Assembly: GCA_028288505.1 (NCBI GenBank)
Contig: JAQBNN010000039.1
Location: 1 to 45,879, forward strand
DNA from: Segetibacter sp.
GTDB lineage: Bacteria > Bacteroidota > Bacteroidia > Chitinophagales > Chitinophagaceae
DNA: 45,879 nucleotides
Direction: 5' to 3'
Shown here: piece after piece, positions 23,447-32,701 of the stretch
Numbering within the stretch: position 1 is the stretch's first letter
Layout: every line of letters begins with the position of its first letter
Position numbers and translations under genes: made by a program
The notes under the pieces: model-generated
The model's database searches: none
The model's input: the letters and a program-made list of their open reading frames with translations, nothing else
Told to the model about the DNA's origin: nothing

Positions 23447-24010
23447 TTAGATAGACATTATTTCCTTTTCTTTTGCGGCAAGGGTTCTCTCAACCAAAAT
23501 TATATAGCGATCCGTAATTTCCTGGATGTCTTTTTCTGCATCTTTTGCTACGTCTTCACTTAAGCCATCTTTTTGCAGCTTCTTTACCTGTTCAATTGCC
23601 TCGCGGCGAATATTGCGAATGGCAATCTTAGATTGTTCGCCTTCAGCACTTGATTTTTTCACCAATTCTCTACGGCGCTCCTCGGTTAAAGGTGGAAGAT
23701 AAAGCCTGATGTTGGCACCATCGTTTTGCGGGTTAAGACCAATGTTTGAAGCGATAATTGCGCGTTCAATCGACTGGATCATACTCTTCTCCCACGGCTG
23801 GATGCTGATAGTGCGTGCATCCATGATGTTGATATTAGCCACCTGGCTAATGGGCGTAGGGGCACCATAATATTCTACAGTAATACCATCAATCATATTT
23901 GGATTAGCCTTGCCCGCCCTGATCTTTACCAGTTCAACCTCAAGAAAACCAATGGCTTTTTTCATGGATGCTTCTGCATCTTCAATTATCATCTCCAGTT
24001 CTTCAGACAT
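23447..24010 (-). CDS. frr: Ribosome recycling factor
   Basis: 187 residues, the normal length. It splits post-termination ribosomes together with EF-G. The three-helix-bundle body begins with EDAEASMKKAIGFLEVELVK and IRAGKANPNMIDGITVEYYG. The beta domain includes INIMDARTISIQPWEKSMIQ, followed by GANIRLYLPPLTEERRRELV and IAIRNIRREAIEQVKKL. It lies 80 bp downstream of bshA on the same strand, with a possible promoter of its own between them. Confidence 0.97.
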   Translation of the reverse strand: MSEELEMIIEDAEASMKKAIGFLEVELVKIRAGKANPNMIDGITVEYYGAPTPISQVANINIMDARTISIQPWEKSMIQSIERAIIASNIGLNPQNDGANIRLYLPPLTEERRRELVKKSSAEGEQSKIAIRNIRREAIEQVKKLQKDGLSEDVAKDAEKDIQEITDRYIILVERTLAAKEKEIMSI

Positions 24011-24029
24011 ATTTTTTAGTTTTGCACCG

Positions 24030-24037
24030 CAAAGCTA
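24030..24037 (-). promoter_or_regulatory. Candidate -7 box of frr
   Basis: The minus strand reads TAGCTTTG, a perfect TAnnTTTG, 19 bp before the frr ATG. No clear TTTG is seen at the -33 position. Confidence 0.35.
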
Positions 24038-24090
24038 AGGAATAGCCAAATAATTTAATGTTGCAGGATAACTTCAGGATAAAAAAGCGA

Positions 24091-25224
24091 TTACTGGCAA
24101 TCCATTCTGCAATACTTACTGTATAATTTCTCGTATACCGGTATTATGTTTTGAATGTCAAAACGCTGTGCCTGCTCAAAAGCATTTTGTTTAAAGCGGG
24201 CAAGCACTACTTCGTCACTCAGTAATTCGATGGCGCACTTACTCATGGTATCTACATCGCCCACGTTTGCTAAGAAGCCTGTTTCACCATGTATATTTAT
24301 TTCGGGTAAACCACCGGCATTTGTACTTATTACCGGCATACTGGCAGCCATGGCTTCAAGTGCTGCCAAACCAAAGCTTTCATAATCGCTCGGCAGCAGG
24401 AACAAGTCACTTACTACCAGGATTTCTTCCATCTGCTCCTGCTTTCCTAAAAACCTCACGTCTTCCAAAAGTTTATGTTCTTTAGCGAGGTCCTCAATAA
24501 CCGGTCTCTCTGGTCCATCACCCACCATTAGTAGTTTAGCAGGCATTTTCTTTCTTACCTCAGCAAATATCTTAATCACGTCCTGTACTCTTTTCACCTT
24601 TCTAAAGTTTGAGGCATGCACCAAAATCTTTTCCCCGTTTGGCGCAATCACTTTTCTAAAAGCATCAATTGGTTTTTTGCTGAAGCGGGCAACATCAACA
24701 AAGTTGTAGATGACTTCTATCTCTTTTGTTATGTTGAACGAATTGTAAGTTTCTTTCCGCAGGTTATCACTCACAGCAGTAATCGAGTCGCTCTCATTAA
24801 TACTAAAAGTTACTACGGGTGCGTAAGTTTTATCACGACCAACCAGGGTAATATCAGTACCGTGCAATGTTGTAATCACGGGTATTTTACGCCCTACTTT
24901 TTCAACTATTTTCTTGGCCATGTAAGCCGCACTTGCATGCGGTATTGCGTAGTGAACATGTAAAAGATCGAGGTCGTGGTTCAAAATCACATCCACCATT
25001 GTACTTGAAAGCGCTACTTCATAAGGTGGGTAATCAAATAAAGGATAGGTAGGAACCCGAACTTCATGATAAAAAATATTAGCGCTAAAAACATTTAATC
25101 TAACAGGTTGTTGGTAGGTTATAAAGTGAACTGAGTGTCCTTTATCTGCCAATGCCTTTCCTAACTCTGTGGCTAAAACTCCGCTGCCCCCAAAAGTGGG
25201 ATAGCATACAATTCCTATTCGCAT
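24091..25224 (-). CDS. bshA: N-acetyl-alpha-D-glucosaminyl L-malate synthase
   Basis: A GT4 glycosyltransferase of 377 residues that joins UDP-GlcNAc and L-malate in the first step of bacillithiol synthesis. The start MRIGIVCYPTFGGSGVLATE is characteristic of BshA, followed by HFITYQQPVRL and HVHYAIPHASAAYMAK. The C-terminal GT-B half has VHASNFRKVKR, LLMVGDGPER and the E-x7-E motif in ESFGLAALEAMA that holds the nucleotide sugar. Bacillithiol is a glutathione-like thiol found in Firmicutes and many Bacteroidota. bshB and bshC are not in the window. Confidence 0.93.
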   Translation of the reverse strand: MRIGIVCYPTFGGSGVLATELGKALADKGHSVHFITYQQPVRLNVFSANIFYHEVRVPTYPLFDYPPYEVALSSTMVDVILNHDLDLLHVHYAIPHASAAYMAKKIVEKVGRKIPVITTLHGTDITLVGRDKTYAPVVTFSINESDSITAVSDNLRKETYNSFNITKEIEVIYNFVDVARFSKKPIDAFRKVIAPNGEKILVHASNFRKVKRVQDVIKIFAEVRKKMPAKLLMVGDGPERPVIEDLAKEHKLLEDVRFLGKQEQMEEILVVSDLFLLPSDYESFGLAALEAMAASMPVISTNAGGLPEINIHGETGFLANVGDVDTMSKCAIELLSDEVVLARFKQNAFEQAQRFDIQNIIPVYEKLYSKYCRMDCQ

Positions 25225-25238
25225 GTAGCGTGTATTTT

Positions 25239-25293
25239 ATTTTGTTACCGTCGGTATATCTTTAAGCAGCATCGTTGTGTCACTCACTTGTAC
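25239..25293 (-). repeat. Dispersed element, GTGACAC class (copy M)
   Basis: The reverse complement begins GTACAAGTGAGTGACACAAC then GATGCTGCTTAAAG, with a loose tail to GGTAACAAAA. It lies between divergent bshA and the M28 peptidase gene. Confidence 0.78.
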
Positions 25294-25414
25294 CGCAGCT
25301 TGTTCATCAACAATCAAACCGATTGTCAAAATGTCTTCTTTTATTAAAATCAACCTGCTAAGTAACAATAAAATTGTCTATTGGTTAGGCCACTCTTCAC
25401 AAACTGCTAAACAG

Positions 25415-25422
25415 TACATTTG
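25415..25422 (+). promoter_or_regulatory. Candidate -7 box of the second M28 peptidase gene
   Basis: TACATTTG is a perfect TAnnTTTG, ending 24 bp before the ATG at 25447. It overlaps the alternative upstream start at 25420 and so argues against that start. Confidence 0.4.
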
Positions 25423-25446
25423 CTTTCCAAAGAAATAAGTACTTAT

Positions 25447-26808
25447 ATGAAAAGAATTTTATTGTTTTTTTGCCTCTTTCCCCTGTTTGGTCTCGCCCAA
25501 AACACTGATTCTGTTTTTATAAAAAAGATAGCGGATGAAACGCTTCTACATTCAGATGCCTACGAAAACCTCAGGTACTTAACCAAGCAAATTGGTGGTC
25601 GCCTTGCTGGTTCGCCACAAATGGTACAAGCAGAAAAATGGGGAGCGAAAATTCTAAAGCAATTAAGGGCCGATACGGTGTATATGCAGGAATGTATGGT
25701 ACCGCACTGGGTACGAGGAGGGCAGGATAAGGCAAGTATTGTAAGTACCAATGGTAAAAAAATAAACAGGAAACTAGATGTTGTAGCCCTTGGCAACTCT
25801 TTAGGAAGCAAAAAAGGGGTGACTGCAGAAGTGCTTGCAATTTCTTCGTACGACGAACTGGAAAGGCGCAAGTCTGAAGTGAAAGGAAAAATTGTTTTCT
25901 ACAACGCACCGTTCGATCCCACAAATGTTAATACAGGAAAATCATATGGACAAACAGGCATCTACAGGCGAAATGGTGCAAGCAGGGCTTCAAAGTATGG
26001 CGCTGTTGCTGTGCTTACACGCTCTTTAAGCCTTGGAACTAACAACCATCCGCATACAGGTACTATGGTATACAACGATTCGTTTCCAAAAATACCTGCA
26101 GCAGCATTAGGCCTTGAAGATGCTGACTACTTATGGAATACCTGTAAGACAAATAAGTATGTTACCGTTTCTTTAAATACCTATGGATATTTTTTACCTG
26201 ACACAATTGGGCATAATGTAATTGCAGAATTAAGAGGAACAACAAATGAATTTATAACACTTGGAGGGCATCTGGACAGCTGGGATAATTGTGAAGGTGC
26301 TCATGATGACGGAACTGGCATTGTGCAAACGATGGAAGTTTTACGAGTATTGAAAACACTTGGATACAAGCCCAATAAAACTATACGCTTTGTTTTATTT
26401 GCCAACGAAGAAAACGGGGCAAGAGGCGGAGAAAAATACGCAGTTGAGGCAAAAGCTAAAAATGAAAAGCATGTATTAGCCATAGAAAGCGACGGTGGCG
26501 GATTTACGCCGCGTGGCTTTGGCTTTACAGCAAGCAAAGAGCAAATTGAAAAAATACAGCCCTGGACAAAACTCTTATGGCCCTATGGTGTGTACGAGTT
26601 AGTACAAGGTGGCGGAGGAACTGACATAGCGCCGTTAAACCGGGCGCTGCAAACACCGTTAGCAGGTTTAGACGTAGACGACCAACGTTATTTTGATTTG
26701 CACCATGCAAGGAACGATGTGTTTGAAGCCGTAAACAAAAGGGAGTTGCTTTTAGGCGCTATTAATATGGCTGGTTTAATTTACCTTGTTGACAAATATG
26801 GATTTTAA
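25447..26808 (+). CDS. M28 family zinc peptidase, exported
   Basis: 453 residues from the ATG at 25447, which begins a proper signal peptide (MKRILLFFCLFPLFGLAQ). An N-terminal region with the family's LTKQIGGRLAGSP motif is followed by a PA-like insert (about 110-230) and the catalytic zinc domain. GGHLDSWDNCEGAHDDGTG gives the first His, Asp and bridging Asp; FANEENGARGG gives the Glu pair; and IESDGGG plus DLHHARND near the end give the remaining ligands. It probably acts as an aminopeptidase or carboxypeptidase in the periplasm. It is followed after 11 bp by a small membrane-anchored protein gene, so the two are probably co-transcribed. Confidence 0.9.
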   Translation: MKRILLFFCLFPLFGLAQNTDSVFIKKIADETLLHSDAYENLRYLTKQIGGRLAGSPQMVQAEKWGAKILKQLRADTVYMQECMVPHWVRGGQDKASIVSTNGKKINRKLDVVALGNSLGSKKGVTAEVLAISSYDELERRKSEVKGKIVFYNAPFDPTNVNTGKSYGQTGIYRRNGASRASKYGAVAVLTRSLSLGTNNHPHTGTMVYNDSFPKIPAAALGLEDADYLWNTCKTNKYVTVSLNTYGYFLPDTIGHNVIAELRGTTNEFITLGGHLDSWDNCEGAHDDGTGIVQTMEVLRVLKTLGYKPNKTIRFVLFANEENGARGGEKYAVEAKAKNEKHVLAIESDGGGFTPRGFGFTASKEQIEKIQPWTKLLWPYGVYELVQGGGGTDIAPLNRALQTPLAGLDVDDQRYFDLHHARNDVFEAVNKRELLLGAINMAGLIYLVDKYGF

Positions 26809-26819
26809 AAATACTTCTT

Positions 26820-27188
26820 ATGCATAAAGGAATTATATTAACCATCCTCGTATTGCTATTGATATTTGGAGGATGGTTTTGGTGGAAATATTATTTCACT
26901 TACAGCGACGGTAACCGAACAGGCCTGCTTCAAAAGTTCTCACGCAAAGGCAACGCATTTAAAACATATGAAGGGGAGCTAGTTCTTAATAGCTTAACAG
27001 CAAATGGTCAAAACTCTTTCTCGGCAGAAAAATTTTATTTTTCGGTAGCCGATGAAGGTGTTGCTAAAAAGATGTCGGGCTATGAAGGACAAAAGGTAAT
27101 CCTTCATTACCAGGAAAAGAAAGGCGTTTTATTTTGGAGGGGAGACACTAAGTATATAGTAGATAGCGTAAACCAGTTAGGGCAGTAA
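26820..27188 (+). CDS. Small membrane-anchored hypothetical protein
   Basis: 122 residues with one N-terminal membrane helix (about 4-24, rich in Leu, Ile and Trp), then YYFTYSDGNRTGLLQKFSRK. The rest is a beta-rich domain with FKTYEGELVL and YEGQKVILHYQEKKGVLFWR. Proteins of this kind are widespread in Bacteroidota, and I recall them being mislabelled as 6-phosphogluconate dehydrogenase; nothing here supports such an enzyme. The domain probably faces the periplasm. It is linked to the upstream M28 peptidase gene and ends 1 bp from the convergent methylase gene. Confidence 0.75.
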   Translation: MHKGIILTILVLLLIFGGWFWWKYYFTYSDGNRTGLLQKFSRKGNAFKTYEGELVLNSLTANGQNSFSAEKFYFSVADEGVAKKMSGYEGQKVILHYQEKKGVLFWRGDTKYIVDSVNQLGQ

Positions 27189-27189
27189 C

Positions 27190-27894
27190 TTAAATGGCAT
27201 AAAGGAGAAAAATAGCAAGCCTCTTGTGAATATCAGGCACTCCTTTTTTCCATTCAGCAATTGTTTTTGTAATAATTGTTTCTGAAGGTGCCGTAATATC
27301 TACAGCAATGCAAAGCTTAGTTTGAGGTTTGCATTGCTGCAATAATTCGTTTATAAGTTGGTTGTTGCGATAAGGTGTTTCAATAAAAATCTGCGTGCTC
27401 TTTTTTCTCGCGGATTCATTTTCCACTTCTTTGATCGCTGCTTTTCTTGCAGTATTGTCTATTGGCAAATAACCTATGAACTCGAATTGCTGCCCGTTCA
27501 TTCCACTTGCCATCAGGCTCAGTAAAATTGAACTTGGACCAACTAACGGATGAATGACAGCTCCCATGTTTTGTGCAGCTTCAACCAAAACCTGTCCCGG
27601 ATCTGCTACACCAGGACAACCTGCTTCACTTATAATTCCAATGTTATTTCCGGCAGAAAGCCCTTTCCTGAAATTTGCCTTTACCTCTTCTTCCGCCTTG
27701 TGAATAGTGAACCACTGGTAATCATCAATTACCATTTCTTTCCAGATCTTCTTTAAAAACCTTCTTGCCGATCTTTCGTTTTCTACAAAAAAAACAGTGC
27801 ATTGTTTTACTGCATCTACAACGTAGGTTGGTATTGTCTCCAATGCATCTTCATGAAGAAAGGTAGGGATAAGGAAAACTTTTCCGAAGGCCAT
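27190..27894 (-). CDS. Tetrapyrrole methylase-fold SAM methyltransferase, RsmI-like
   Basis: 234 residues of the TP-methylase fold. Motifs include LIPTFLHEDALETIP at the start, FFVENERSARRFLK, GIISEAGCPGVADPG (the SAM-binding loop region), VGPSSILLSLMASGMNGQQF and FIETPYRNNQLINELL. These match RsmI, which 2'-O-methylates C1402 of 16S rRNA. However, the first motif (GxLYLVxTPIGN in RsmI) is altered, so this is probably the shorter RsmI paralogue that many Bacteroidota carry next to a true RsmI. The substrate is uncertain. It lies 53 bp after the EI24 gene in the same direction. Confidence 0.8.
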   Translation of the reverse strand: MAFGKVFLIPTFLHEDALETIPTYVVDAVKQCTVFFVENERSARRFLKKIWKEMVIDDYQWFTIHKAEEEVKANFRKGLSAGNNIGIISEAGCPGVADPGQVLVEAAQNMGAVIHPLVGPSSILLSLMASGMNGQQFEFIGYLPIDNTARKAAIKEVENESARKKSTQIFIETPYRNNQLINELLQQCKPQTKLCIAVDITAPSETIITKTIAEWKKGVPDIHKRLAIFLLYAI

Positions 27895-27947
27895 AAATAG
27901 TATGAATTAATTAAAACAAAAGTGCTAAACAAAAGAGAATGTAAAAA

Positions 27948-28709
27948 TTATTCTTTCACTTTAAGGGGATACATACTTAGCGTTGCTGCAATTACTGCGT
28001 ATGCCGGCGCAAATACCCATCCTAAAAATGGCACCAAGTGCATTAGGTAAAATATTAGGCCATTGCCGATAGCCAACCCCTTCCGGTTGCCTATAAAATG
28101 AATGCTTTCAGCAACAGTTAATTTGTGTCGCTCTCCACTATAGTCGAGCATAGAAAAACCATAATAATAACACTCAATCAGCAAAGCAAATACCGGAGTT
28201 ACCCAACCAATTAATGGAATTAATGAAAGAATTAGAATAGACACGAGGTAAACGGTCTGCCATAAAGAATTGCGCAGTGCGATTGCTATCCCTCTAAGTA
28301 TGTCTTTTATTAACTGCTTAAAAACAAAAGGGTAGTCTTTCCCTTCAATAATAGATTCAGTTTTCTCGCTTAAAAAAGCAAATATGGGAGAACCAATAAT
28401 AAGCCAGAGGTACTTAAATAGAGAGAAGTATAACAACATTAAGATCAGCCAAAGCATCATGCCACCTATAGTGAATAAAAAACCAAGTATACTGCTGCGC
28501 ATGCTTTCCACCCAACCACGCAAGCCTGTTTTAACACCTAAAAATTCTATTACATTGGTTGCGCTTTTACCAAAGAAATACATGCTAACCGCAAACAATA
28601 ACATATAGACTAAGCCCGGTATAATTATCCATTTCCACAAATTGTGCTTTCGAATAAATTGATGCGCCTGCCTGTAAGCCTGTATTGCAATTACAATGTC
28701 TTTAAGCAA
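27948..28709 (-). CDS. EI24/CysZ family membrane protein
   Basis: 253 residues from a TTG start; I see no in-frame ATG upstream. There are at least four long hydrophobic regions (about 28-48, 73-105, 150-185, 215-245). The order is that of the EI24 domain: AYRQAHQFIRKHNLWKWIII, a YLWLIIGSPIFAFLSEKTE segment and YGFSMLDYSGERHKLTVAES. Bacterial CysZ, in the same family, takes up sulfate, but this protein lies outside any sulfur locus and its substrate is unknown. Confidence 0.85.
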   Translation of the reverse strand: MLKDIVIAIQAYRQAHQFIRKHNLWKWIIIPGLVYMLLFAVSMYFFGKSATNVIEFLGVKTGLRGWVESMRSSILGFLFTIGGMMLWLILMLLYFSLFKYLWLIIGSPIFAFLSEKTESIIEGKDYPFVFKQLIKDILRGIAIALRNSLWQTVYLVSILILSLIPLIGWVTPVFALLIECYYYGFSMLDYSGERHKLTVAESIHFIGNRKGLAIGNGLIFYLMHLVPFLGWVFAPAYAVIAATLSMYPLKVKE

Positions 28710-28815
28710 ATGGTATTCTTTTTAATGCTATAAATTTAGCCCACATTTTTAAGTCTGGATGAATTATTGTTGAACGCTTAGGCTAAGAGAGTAAGTCAAA
28801 AAAAATTACAACAAT

Positions 28816-29460
28816 ATGGATGTGTTGCAAAGCATAGATACAAACGAATGGAAGAGATTGCCTAAAGAATTTTATCTACGCCCCAATGTGGTCAAGATAA
28901 CAACTGACTTAATCGGTAAGATACTTGTTACAAAGTTTGATGACAAAATTACCGCTGGACGAATAGTTGAAGCCGAAGCTTATAACGGTCCTTTTGATAA
29001 AGCGTCGCATTCGTATAACAACCGCCGCACAAAAAGAACAGAAGTGATGTATGCTGAAGGTGGAGTTGCTTACGTATACTTGTGCTATGGCATTCACCAG
29101 ATGTTTAATATTGTAACTAATGTAGCTGATGTTCCGAACGCTATTTTAATAAGGGCACTGGAACCTATGATAGGGATACAAACGATGCTTGAAAGAAGCA
29201 ACAAAACCAATCATGCTTACGACCTTACCAAAGGGCCAGGCAATGTTGCAAAAGCGTTAGGCTTTCATACATCTCAAACAGGTATCAGCCTTCTTGATGA
29301 TACTATGTTTATTGCTGATGATGGATGGAAATACGGTGCTTATGAAGTAATTGCTACAACAAGAATAGGCGTTGATTATGCAGCAGAAGATGCTCTCTTG
29401 CCTTACCGGTTTCTTGTAAAAGGAAACCCTTACGTTAGTGGAAAGAAGCTTAAAACATAA
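28816..29460 (+). CDS. 3-methyladenine DNA glycosylase (AAG/MPG family)
   Basis: 214 residues. This monofunctional glycosylase removes alkylated and deaminated purines from DNA and starts base-excision repair. The segment LIGKILVTKF, AGRIVEAEAYNGPFDKASHS holds the catalytic Glu and the His of the active site. MYAEGGVAYVYLCYGIHQMF contains the intercalating-Tyr region, and NAILIRALEPM and LTKGPGNVAKALG complete the fold. The gene is divergent from the EI24 gene, with about 106 bp between. No other repair gene is near. Confidence 0.93.
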   Translation: MDVLQSIDTNEWKRLPKEFYLRPNVVKITTDLIGKILVTKFDDKITAGRIVEAEAYNGPFDKASHSYNNRRTKRTEVMYAEGGVAYVYLCYGIHQMFNIVTNVADVPNAILIRALEPMIGIQTMLERSNKTNHAYDLTKGPGNVAKALGFHTSQTGISLLDDTMFIADDGWKYGAYEVIATTRIGVDYAAEDALLPYRFLVKGNPYVSGKKLKT

Positions 29461-29554
29461 TACTTGCTACCATTTGCAACAGCTATAAAGGGATGGGGAC
29501 AAAAGGATCGTTAGACTATAATAAATGTTAGGCTTCGATGATTATAGTTACGCG

Positions 29555-29609
29555 GTACAAGAGTGCGACGCAAGAACGTTTAGCAGGATTACTAAAGCTG
29601 GTACCAAAA
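29555..29609 (+). repeat. Dispersed element, GCGACGC class (copy N)
   Basis: The copy begins GTACAAGAGTGCGACGCAAG, then TTTAGCAGGATTACTAAA, and ends GCTGGTACCAAAA. It lies between convergent genes. Confidence 0.85.
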
Positions 29610-29652
29610 GGATAATTTTAAAAGAACAGCGAGCAGCGATTGGTTAACAATA

Positions 29653-30657
29653 CTAAAACTTAGGACAAGGAAGTCCTCTTGAATCATCGGGCCTTCTTAT
29701 CCAAAGAAGAGAAAGTTCCATACCACCGCGGCTTTGGGTTGCTGTTTTTAATGAAGAGACGTTGGTATCGTATGATAGGCCAAGCCTGAAGTCACTAAAT
29801 TCAAGTCCAACATAAGGAATAACTGCATCGCCCATACGAAGCCAGCTTCCAACATATAAACTTGTAGGCTTTTCGCCTTCGCTTACGGGAAACTGCATAG
29901 CGCCACCAATTACTGATTCGGAAGCGCCGGCCTGTGTGCTATACAATCCACTTAAATGGAGGATTGAAGTTGCGCCCACAGGAAAATAGCCGCCACCATG
30001 AAAAGTTGTGCGTGGATTTAATAAAGAAAAAGCACCTGTAAAAGATTGCTTTGGACGGGTAATATGATACATGGAAACACCTGCATAAAAGTTATTATCG
30101 TCAGACGTGCTTCCGGTATATAGAACCCCGGCGTTAAGGTCGAAATAATTACTTTTTAAAAGTGTGTTATCAAATGTTTCAGTAGTAGTGCCGGTAAAAC
30201 CGAAAGGTGTAAGCTGGTCTTCAAACTTCAGGCTGTTTACATTAATTAGCATATTGCTATAAGTAGCCTGGAAAGCTCCACCAATTTGAGAATAGCCGTC
30301 CTCATCTAAACCTTTATGAAAAGCTGTTGACACCGTAAGGTAATTCAGCTTCACCGCGCTGTTGGCGCTCTGGTCAGAATAAGCCATAACACCTACTCCC
30401 CAGGTGTCGTTCGAAGCGATTCGATCTCTCATTATTTGGAAGTCGGCAGATAACGAGGTGGTTACAAAGGCCTTATTAATAGAAGGCCATTGGTCGCGGT
30501 GGTTACCAGCCACACGAATATCTCCATCAAATTTTCCTGTAAAAGCGGGGTTTAACGTAAGCGGTGATGCGAAAAATTGAGAAAAGTGCGGATCCTGGGC
30601 ATGTGCCTGCAACTGTTGGCAAAGCACAAAAAGCAGGATTACGGTTAGTTTACGCAT
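29653..30657 (-). CDS. PorP/SprF family type IX secretion membrane protein
   Basis: 334 residues from the ATG at 30657, giving the signal peptide MRKLTVILLFVLCQQLQAHA; upstream codons add an implausible leader. The first mature residues DPHFSQFFASPLTLNPAFTG are the hallmark of the PorP/SprF family. Other matches are GDIRVAGNHRDQWPS, a GVGVMAYSDQSA strand and GLEFSDFRLGLSYDTNVSSL near the end. The family forms outer-membrane barrels linked to type IX secretion and gliding. Members occur in many copies, often beside a T9SS substrate; no such large adhesin is here. It is a single gene. Confidence 0.93.
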   Translation of the reverse strand: MRKLTVILLFVLCQQLQAHAQDPHFSQFFASPLTLNPAFTGKFDGDIRVAGNHRDQWPSINKAFVTTSLSADFQIMRDRIASNDTWGVGVMAYSDQSANSAVKLNYLTVSTAFHKGLDEDGYSQIGGAFQATYSNMLINVNSLKFEDQLTPFGFTGTTTETFDNTLLKSNYFDLNAGVLYTGSTSDDNNFYAGVSMYHITRPKQSFTGAFSLLNPRTTFHGGGYFPVGATSILHLSGLYSTQAGASESVIGGAMQFPVSEGEKPTSLYVGSWLRMGDAVIPYVGLEFSDFRLGLSYDTNVSSLKTATQSRGGMELSLLWIRRPDDSRGLPCPKF

Positions 30658-30803
30658 AGTACGGATGACCCTTTTTCTATTGACATTACTGCTTTTTATT
30701 ACCAAGCAGCATAATTTTATTATGGTTAAGTTACATATTCCAACTATGCTAACGGCAGAATAAGTAGAAATATTTTAGACTCCAACAGATAAACGCTGCT
30801 TAA

Positions 30804-30827
30804 CATCGTTGTGTCACTCACTTGTAC
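30804..30827 (-). repeat. Dispersed element head, GTGACAC class (copy O)
   Basis: The reverse complement reads GTACAAGTGAGTGACACAAC then GATGTTAAGCAGCG. The tail is short or diverged. Confidence 0.75.
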
Positions 30828-30875
30828 TTGCGTTCTTTAGTCATCTAGGTGCTAATTGTATAAAAATCGATAATT

Positions 30876-31526
30876 TTACATCTGTGATTTACTTCCAAAA
30901 GCAAGGTCGCCGGCATCACCTAAACCTGGCACAATATATCCTTTAGCAGTAAGTTCTTCATCAATTTCGCCGCACCATATTTTTGCTTCCGGCGCTTCTC
31001 TTCTAACGTATTCAATACCAACCGAGCAGGCAATTGCTGCTACAATATGTATTTGTTTTGGTTGCCCCTCGCCTTTCATAAATTGAATAGTCTTAACAAG
31101 TGAGGCCCCTGTTGCAAGCATTGGATCACTAATGATAACGATGCGCCCTGCCAAAGGAGGGCTACTCATGTATTCAAGGCTAATCTCAAAAGTACCATCT
31201 GCATGGTGCTTGCGATAAGCCGAAATGAATGCATTATCAGCCCTGTCAAAGTAATTCAACATACCATTGTGCATGGGTAAACCCGCACGAAGGATGGTGG
31301 CCAAAACCGGTTGCTCCACTAATCTTTTGCAGGTAGCAATACCAAGTGGTGTTTCAATCTCTACTTCTGCAAATGGTAGCTCCTGGCTTATTTCGTAAGC
31401 TGCAACTTCTGCAATTCTTTCAAGGTTTCGCCTAAACCGCATTCTGTCTCCCTGGATTTCAACACTTCTTAATTCTCCTACCCAATTACTTACTAAACTA
31501 TGCTGTTCACTTAAGTTTATAACCAT
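30876..31526 (-). CDS. upp: Uracil phosphoribosyltransferase
   Basis: 216 residues. The enzyme makes UMP from uracil and PRPP in pyrimidine salvage. The PRPP loop region reads IVIISDPMLATGASLVKTIQ, and uracil-side motifs are ILRAGLPMHNGMLNYF and the C-terminal YIVPGLGDAGDLAFG. The N-terminus, VINLSEQHSLVSNWVGELRS, is the usual Bacteroidota form. It is divergent from anmK, with about 83 bp between, and cytoplasmic. Confidence 0.95.
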   Translation of the reverse strand: MVINLSEQHSLVSNWVGELRSVEIQGDRMRFRRNLERIAEVAAYEISQELPFAEVEIETPLGIATCKRLVEQPVLATILRAGLPMHNGMLNYFDRADNAFISAYRKHHADGTFEISLEYMSSPPLAGRIVIISDPMLATGASLVKTIQFMKGEGQPKQIHIVAAIACSVGIEYVRREAPEAKIWCGEIDEELTAKGYIVPGLGDAGDLAFGSKSQM

Positions 31527-31609
31527 AATACTATTGCAGATTTCTGTTGTAGATTGCGGCGTGAAAATTACGGCAAATATGCCATCTGGAAGCTAAATAT
31601 TTAAATTAT

Positions 31610-32701
31610 ATGTATTACAGGGCAATCGGTATTATGAGCGGATCATCGCTTGACGGCTTAGACCTGGTTTTTGCTGAACTGGAAGAAACAGCGGGTAAAT
31701 GGTCGTACGAAATTAAAGCCGGTGCCTGTAATCCTTACAACGAGGAGTGGTTGCAAAAGTTAAGCAATGCTACCAATCTTAGTGCTTATGATTATCTTTT
31801 ACTACATACTTCTTACGGTAAATACATTGGCCGGCAGGTAAACCAGTTTATTGAAGAAAATGACCTTCATCATAAAATACAATTAATAGGCTCTCATGGC
31901 CATACTACTTTTCACGCGCCTCACTTACAAATGACTGGTCAGCTTGGAGACGGTGCAGCTATTGCTGCTGCTACAGAAATTAACGTGGTAAGCGATCTAA
32001 GAGCACTTGATGTGGCATTTGGCGGACAAGGCGCACCCATAGTTCCTATAGGAGAAAAATTATTACTAGGCAATTATGATTTCTTTTTAAACCTTGGAGG
32101 AATCGCAAATATTTCATGCCAGCGAGAAAACGCCTTTATAGCTTTCGATGTATGTGCCGCTAACCGCATCATGAATCTTCTCGCCAAAGAAATAGGAAAA
32201 GAATATGATGTAAACGGAGGTATCGCTTCTTCGGGTACTATAAATACTGCGCTTTTAACACGCTTAAATGCATTAGACTATTACAAAAAGTCTTATCCAA
32301 AATCTCTTGCCAATAGTTTTGGTAATGAAGAAGTTTTTCCTTTGGTTCAATCGTTTGATTTAAGTGTTGCTGATAAACTAAGAACGTATGTAGAGCATAT
32401 TGCGATGCAGATCGCTTATGCCGTTCAACCTTTTATTAATGGTACCGAAGGGAAGAAATTATTGGTTACCGGCGGTGGCGCTTTCAACCTGTTCATGATT
32501 GAAAGGTTGAAACATGCACTTAACTCCTTTAAAGTAGAAGTTGTGGTCCCCGACAAGATGCTGGTTAACTACAAAGAAGCCCTAATAATGGCTTTGATTG
32601 GCGTATTACGCTGGAGGGAAGAATACAATGTACTTAACACAGTGACTGGTGCAAAAAGAAGCAGCATAGGAGGCGCAGTTTGGATTGGGCAAGAAGCCTA
32701 A
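31610..32701 (+). CDS. anmK: Anhydro-N-acetylmuramic acid kinase
   Basis: 363 residues. It opens and phosphorylates 1,6-anhydro-MurNAc from peptidoglycan turnover to give MurNAc-6-phosphate. The start YYRAIGIMSGSSLDGLDLVF is the family's nucleotide-binding signature. Further motifs are LIGSHGHTTFH, QLGDGAAIAAATEINVVSDL, FLNLGGIANIS and LLVTGGGAFNLFMIERL. The stop codon overlaps by 4 bp the stop of the convergent PAS protein gene. No murQ is adjacent. Confidence 0.95.
   Translation: MYYRAIGIMSGSSLDGLDLVFAELEETAGKWSYEIKAGACNPYNEEWLQKLSNATNLSAYDYLLLHTSYGKYIGRQVNQFIEENDLHHKIQLIGSHGHTTFHAPHLQMTGQLGDGAAIAAATEINVVSDLRALDVAFGGQGAPIVPIGEKLLLGNYDFFLNLGGIANISCQRENAFIAFDVCAANRIMNLLAKEIGKEYDVNGGIASSGTINTALLTRLNALDYYKKSYPKSLANSFGNEEVFPLVQSFDLSVADKLRTYVEHIAMQIAYAVQPFINGTEGKKLLVTGGGAFNLFMIERLKHALNSFKVEVVVPDKMLVNYKEALIMALIGVLRWREEYNVLNTVTGAKRSSIGGAVWIGQEA

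Noticed and set aside
26820-27188. 6-phosphogluconate dehydrogenase
   Set aside because: I recall this label being used for such small proteins, but there is no nucleotide-binding fold and the length is a quarter of the enzyme.
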